Below are positions 60,101 through 64,000 of a DNA stretch of 64,000 nt, piece after piece. The stretch covers positions 248,001-312,000 of the forward strand of contig JAALGY010000032.1 of the NCBI GenBank assembly GCA_032358165.1, read 5' to 3'. Made by a program: the position numbers and the translations under genes. The notes below the pieces were generated by a model. That model saw nothing but the letters and a program-made list of their open reading frames with translations, was not told where the DNA came from and ran no database searches. Every line of letters starts with the position of its first letter. The first letter of the stretch is position 1. This DNA comes from Diplosphaera chodatii. Its lineage: Eukaryota > Chlorophyta > Trebouxiophyceae > Prasiolales > Stichococcaceae.

Positions 60101-60182
60101 TGGCAGCCAGCTGCCGGATCCTGCGCCACGGCTTGACCAGCAGCGCTTGCAGTCTGATGCCTGGCCGACGCCACGACAGTAG
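56856..60182 (+). CDS. BED-like zinc finger fused to isochorismatase-family hydrolase
   Basis: 472 residues. Exons: 56856-57194, 57487-57612, 57843-57983, 58278-58379, 58649-58735, 58964-59068, 59350-59466, 59612-59699, 59869-60182 (TAG). Residues 1-113 are Ala-rich and disordered with a helix (RSEADLRAEFEALCGKQAAG). Exon 2 encodes a C-x2-C-x15-H-x3-C finger (LRCLHCGSLFSARN, then DHMRACRKY) like BED fingers. After a Gly/Ala linker comes a cysteine-hydrolase fold: RAALLFVDTQNFNCH (catalytic Asp), VMFTVIQSLTHDGRD, DYKLSGFHVPPGCWDA, EIVLPKTSSSVFGST (catalytic Lys), VLCGALTDQCVEHAVRDAAD (catalytic Cys), DACITHSQARHDASI. Thus the Asp-Lys-Cys triad is intact. The C-terminus is a Gln-rich tail. The substrate is unknown; relatives act on isochorismate, ureidoacrylate or nicotinamide. 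The intron after 58735 has a GC donor. All junctions from 57487 on are phase 0 until 59699, which supports one gene, but cDNA would be decisive. Confidence 0.82.
57624..57648. repeat. perfect hairpin, 10-bp stem and 5-nt loop, in an intron
   Basis: gctgtctaca and tgtagacagc pair exactly around tgtag. The stem begins 11 nt after the donor at 57613 of the zinc-finger/isochorismatase gene. Confidence 0.85.
58765..58854. repeat. 29-bp direct repeat in an intron
   Basis: A 29-nt sequence beginning gaactatcatgtgaacacct is present identically at 58765-58793 and 58826-58854, with a partial copy (ctatcatgtgacc) between them at 58804. It lies in the intron following the GC donor at 58736. Confidence 0.85.
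60069..60098 (+). repeat. CAG run encoding ten glutamines
   Basis: CAG CAA followed by eight CAG codons in the last exon of the isochorismatase-fold gene. Confidence 0.9.
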
Positions 60183-60701
60183 AAAGGAGTTTGGCCACAT
60201 GTCCGAGTTTTGCATTCGATGCAGTGGCCTGAGTTAGCTTGACGGTCTGCAGAACGAACTGTATGCTGCCCAGGGCAGCAATGTGCACAAGTGAGCAGCG
60301 AGAGTGGTGTAAGACAGGTGTCAAGCACTTCAGCAGGGAGGGTCTGCTACTCCACCATCATGGTGTTGGTGACTGCCTGTAGGTGTTCAAAGTCAAGCAT
60401 CGGCACCGATACCCTAAGATCTCATCGTCAAGAGGCCAGATCCATTGTCACAATATCAATCACTGCACCTTAGGGTCAAGCATGGGTCAGCATGACGGCT
60501 ACAAGCCCAGACCCTGTAGAGACGTGCACACCAGCTGCTGCATACAAACTTGCAGCATCCTGGCCATGATCGAAGACAATATCCAACGTCTATACGGCAT
60601 CTATATCATGTTGATCCACCGCAGCACAGCGCCAGTCAGCGCATACCAATCAGCATGACAGCATGCGCTGATCTCCAAAACCCTAAGCTATGTGTCTCAT
60701 C
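60183..60701. other. convergent 3' interval
   Basis: Between the stop codons of the isochorismatase-fold gene (+) and the aminotransferase (-). No supported coding sequence; lower GC than the flanking exons, as expected for 3' UTRs. Confidence 0.5.
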
Positions 60702-63700
60702 TCATTGTTCCTCCACGCAGTCCCGCAGTGCCGCCCCCAGCCGCCGCATGCCCTCCCGCAAATCGCCGAAGTCGCAGTAGGACCAGGCGACGCGGAGGTA
60801 GGGGCAGTGGAAGTCTGGATCCCGCCCCTGCACGTGGCTGATGCGCCCTGCAGCACGCCAGGATCAGGGTTCAGGAGTCTGCCTCGTCACTTGAGCATCC
60901 CGGCAGAACGCAGCTGTATTTGCTGTGTCCGGAGCGGCACTTGACATCTGGTACAGGCATTGACCACAGGTGGAGCCAGCATGCGGTGCAGCATGCTGCA
61001 TGCCACGGTGAGCATGCTGACACCGTGAACTTGCACAGAAAGCGGTTGGGTCCGAGCCATGGGCGCCCAGTCGCATGCAGAGACCAGCGCCAGGCGCCGC
61101 ACACGAATGGAACAGACGACATGTTGCACACACCTGGGACCACCACGACGCGCTGGTCCCGCATCCTGTCCACCAGCTGCTGCTCGTCGGCCGGCGGCCG
61201 CAGCAGCCGCAGCCACAGGAACATGCCCGCCTGCGGCGGCTGCCACTGCGCCAGCCCCGCCAGCTCCTGCGATGGCACACGCACATGGTGTCACAGGCAC
61301 GCACACGCATCGCAGGCTTCAGGCCTCAGTAGACGTTCTGAGGCCCCGTTCTGATGCTAGCAGGATCTGAGCCGGCCCCTGTACCCCGCCCCAGCCGCAG
61401 CCTCCGAGGATGCACTGTGTGCTCGCTTGTGAGAGGCGAAACTGCATGACCATGTGCACACCTTCACGATTGCACCTCTGAACAGGCATGCAGTGTTGTG
61501 CATCGCAACCACCATCGTTATCTGACGACATGACCATATTGAGCTGTCAGTGAATGAGGCATTCAAGTGCACACCTGCTTGGCTGCCTCGTGCAGTGCCG
61601 AGGCGCGCCGCCAGTACTCCTGCTGCGTCTTGCGCACGTGCGCCTCCAGTCCGGCGTCGCCCCAGTGCTGCAGCAGCTCCGATAGAATGACCTGCGCAGG
61701 CATTCAGCCGGTACGCATGTAGTCAAACTGCATGCGTGGTTGGATAGGCTGTGCCAAGATGTCGTGGGGTTCAGCACAAGTTTGCTGTGCAACCGGACCA
61801 CAACAGGGCCACAACAGGCTGGCAGCTGCTCCCAGGACTGATGTTGCAACCAGGCAGTGCTGGCAAGGTGGAACCTGGGATTCGAGTATGCGCAAACCTG
61901 CGAGAAGGGTGTGGGTCCGAGGGTGGAGGCGAACAGGGACTTCTCCAGTTTCCGTGCCAGCGGCGGCGGCAGCGCCGCCCAGCCCACGCGGAACCCTGCA
62001 GTGCAGCTGCGCAGCAGGCTGGGTGCCATGTTTCTTGCAGGTCACGATGCAAGTCAGCCACCAAGTGTGCTATCAGGGCGCAGTTGCGCACATTTGCACA
62101 CCTGCAATGCATCAGCCAAACAGCCCAGGTGCCAGCTGCAGCATTAGGCACGATGCAAGTCAGCCACCAAGTGTGCTGGCAGGGCGCAATTTGCGCATGA
62201 TTGTGGCACCTGGCGCCAGGAACTTGGCTGCCGACTCAAAGCGAAGCACGCGGCCCTCTGTGTCGATGCTGAGGAAGCTTTTGCCCAGGTTCTGGAGCCC
62301 CGGCACCTCCCCTGCAGCCACATCAGCTCACATGTTGCGCGAGTGCCAACAGCAGCTCCAGGATAGACATATACATTCCGTTGAGCTGATTGAGCAGGTG
62401 TGACCAGCAGCAGAGGGTGGGCAGCAAACCGTTTCTGAACTGCAGGACGTAGTACGGGTCGTCCTCGAGGATCAGCAGGTCGTACTCGCAGGCGACTGCG
62501 TACACTTCCTGCTTCCGCTGCAGCGGCATGACCGCCCCTGCACAGCAGACATGTCAGTGCAGACTCAGCACGGCCTGTGTGAACACATCTGCACCGTCCA
62601 CACGTAACTGCTGCACCACACCATCTTTTTTTCCAGTTCCGCAGTGCAGCGCTGCCGGGGACGTGGCAAGGAGGCACGCGCTGTGCTGCTGAAGTCATGT
62701 CAGACCTGTTGGGTTGTGCCCCACAGGCACTGTGAACAGCACGCGGGGCTGCGCCTCTGGGTGGGACCGCCGCCTCTCCTCCAGCACCTGCCCACCATAA
62801 ATATCAGGGTTCACACGGCAGATCACGCGCATCTGCACAGTGTGACCATCAAACCCAGTCTGGGGCGGGAAGCAGGTGCAATTGTCAGAAGACTCGAGCA
62901 TGCACTTGGGCTTTCAACTGACACAATGCAAGCCAGCGCCGTCTTGCCGGCGCCGGCAGCCCCACCTGTCTGAGGCCGGCCGGCACGATGCCATCATCAT
63001 CGATCGGCACCGGCAGCGGGCAGTAGCCGCGGGGCTCCGCCACCCCCTCCAGCAGGTGCGAGTAGGCGAAGCCCTCCACCAGGAAGGCGCTGCCCCGATC
63101 CATCACCAGCTGCATGATGAGCTGCAGGCGCAGGGAAACGGACGTTCTGGCTACACCATCGGATCCATCAGTAAACTCTCGCCAGGCGGTCTCATGATGA
63201 TTGCACGATGTCAAACTCAGTCACGGCAGCACGCACTAACCCAAAGAAGGTGTCTACTGCGGTGTGTGACTTTGAGGCCGTGTTCGGTGAGCATTCAGGA
63301 CATGCAGCATGGAGGGCTGCAACTAGATGAGTTAGTGCGCCATGGGGCCACAGACTCACGTCAACAGCATGGTTGGATCCTGTGGTGATGAGCACGTCGT
63401 GCGGCGACGGCGGCGCGTGCATCTGCATGACGTGGTCCTCAGCCCAGCGCTGCAGGGGGCCATAGCCCTTTGCGGAGACGTTGTACTGCTGCGCAGAAGA
63501 CACCTACAATGACAGGAACTGAGGCTTGTTAGATGCCGCACTGGCTTGACCTGCATCACTCAGGCTGCATCACTCCATTCCAACCTCACGTGAGGTTGGA
63601 ATGGAGAAGCGTCATCAAGCAGGTTGAATCTGCTGTCGTGTCGCTCCAATCCACAGCTGGCTGCTTACGGCTGTTGCTCAACCCACAAACCCACAACCTA

Positions 63701-63908
63701 CCAGGTCCGGGCTGTTGATGTCGATGCTGCCTCCATCCGCGAGCTTCAGCGAGATGCCGGAGATGGGGAAGCCGGCGGGCGGCGGCAGCCCGCCGTGCAG
63801 CTGCACCACGTCCTTCATGCCCGCGAACTGCGTGATGAGGCCCGTGATGCCGCTCTCCCTCACGGCCCTGCCCTGTAGTGCGGGGTGGGGACCGTTGGTA
63901 GGTGCCAT
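60702..63908 (-). CDS. PLP-dependent aminotransferase, AADAT/kynurenine aminotransferase type
   Basis: Fold-type I class I/II aminotransferase; relatives transfer amino groups from kynurenine, aminoadipate or aromatic amino acids to 2-oxo acids. 430 residues. Exons: 63908-63702, 63503-63360, 63121-62966, 62787-62706, 62537-62430, 62311-62210, 61995-61898, 61691-61575, 61266-61134, 60847-60702 (TGA). Landmarks: RESGITGLITQFAGMKDVV and GGLPPPAGFPI at the N-terminus; QYNVSAKGYGPLQRW; DVLITTGSNHAVD (PLP phosphate region); FLVEGFAYSHLLE; FTVPVGHNPTG; DLLILEDDPYYVLQF (Asp and Tyr binding PLP); ESAAKFLAPGFRVGW (Schiff-base Lys); QAGMFLWLRLL; CPYLRVAWSYCDFGD (substrate carboxylate Arg). The acceptor at 62787 was preferred over one further upstream because it fits the family. 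The ATG at 63908 gives a short N-terminus; a transit peptide exon could lie beyond the window. Confidence 0.93.
62043..62197. repeat. 48-bp direct repeat pair in an intron
   Basis: Copies at 62043-62090 and 62149-62197 share an identical 29-nt core beginning cacgatgcaagtcagccacc, then diverge slightly (ctatcaggg versus ctggcaggg). They lie in the aminotransferase intron between exons ending 62210 and starting 61995. Confidence 0.85.
63573..63606. repeat. 34-bp perfect palindrome centred on CACGTG
   Basis: Two 17-nt arms (ctccattccaacctcac and its exact complement) meet with no spacer, placing a G-box/E-box hexamer CACGTG at 63587-63592. The element lies in the first intron of the aminotransferase gene. 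Confidence 0.95.
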
Positions 63909-64000
63909 TGAGGGCTGCCAGCAGCGATGAGTCGATGCAGACCACGTAACGTAGGTAAGTCGCGAAATGCTGACTCGTGCTGGTGCAGATAATGATGTTG
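63909..64000. other. right edge, upstream of the aminotransferase ATG
   Basis: Too short to assign. It should be 5' UTR or an intron before the aminotransferase start; no coding feature is visible. Confidence 0.4.

Overview
The window looks like GC-rich, intron-dense nuclear DNA from a green alga, most likely a trebouxiophyte-type chlorophyte. Evidence: plant-type plastid proteins (bifunctional aspartokinase-homoserine dehydrogenase, the ALB3 thylakoid insertase, an FtsH-family AAA protein with a long basic leader), introns of roughly 70-500 bp in almost every gene, a CCCTAAA telomere-type sequence, and an AT-rich fragment of mitochondrial atp1. I rebuilt the genes by joining splice sites in matching phase and checking the result against recalled protein families. 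No database search was run; the species assignment is inference.

Layout. 1-876: no supported gene; a tRNA-like fragment. 877-8532 (-): AK-HSDH, 23 exons. 9254-13318 (+): SURP + CID splicing-factor-like protein (CHERP-like), 14 exons. 14796-27176 (+): a giant secreted repeat protein of about 3,660 residues with one 9.7-kb exon. 28261-34839 (-): PP4R3/SMEK, 18 exons. 35921-38169 (+): SNIP1/DAWDLE FHA protein, 8 exons. 38548-42488 (-): ALB3, with a mitochondrial atp1 fragment inside one intron. 43238-44118 (+): small spliced gene with a polyketide-synthase dehydratase-like end. 44874-49031 (-): FtsH-like AAA ATPase with no visible M41 peptidase domain. 49767-53502 (+): NASP-type SHNi-TPR histone chaperone. 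53796-56237 (-): histone deacetylase of the class IV/bacterial type. 56856-60182 (+): BED-like zinc finger joined to an isochorismatase-fold hydrolase. 60702-63908 (-): PLP aminotransferase of the AADAT/kynurenine aminotransferase type.

From 14796 to the right end the genes alternate strand strictly (+,-,+,-), giving divergent promoter intervals of roughly 0.6-1.1 kb and convergent 3' intervals. The genes do not form one pathway. Shared themes are plastid biogenesis (ALB3, FtsH-like), amino-acid metabolism (AK-HSDH, aminotransferase), RNA processing (CHERP-like, SNIP1/DDL) and chromatin or phosphatase regulation (NASP, HDAC, PP4R3).

Most unusual items: the giant PT/LPTLPSVD repeat protein and its repeat-derived splice donors; the atp1 insertion in the ALB3 intron; the zinc-finger/isochorismatase fusion; the peptidase-less FtsH; a high share of GC-AG introns (7 of about 126); and several perfect palindromes or hairpins within introns.
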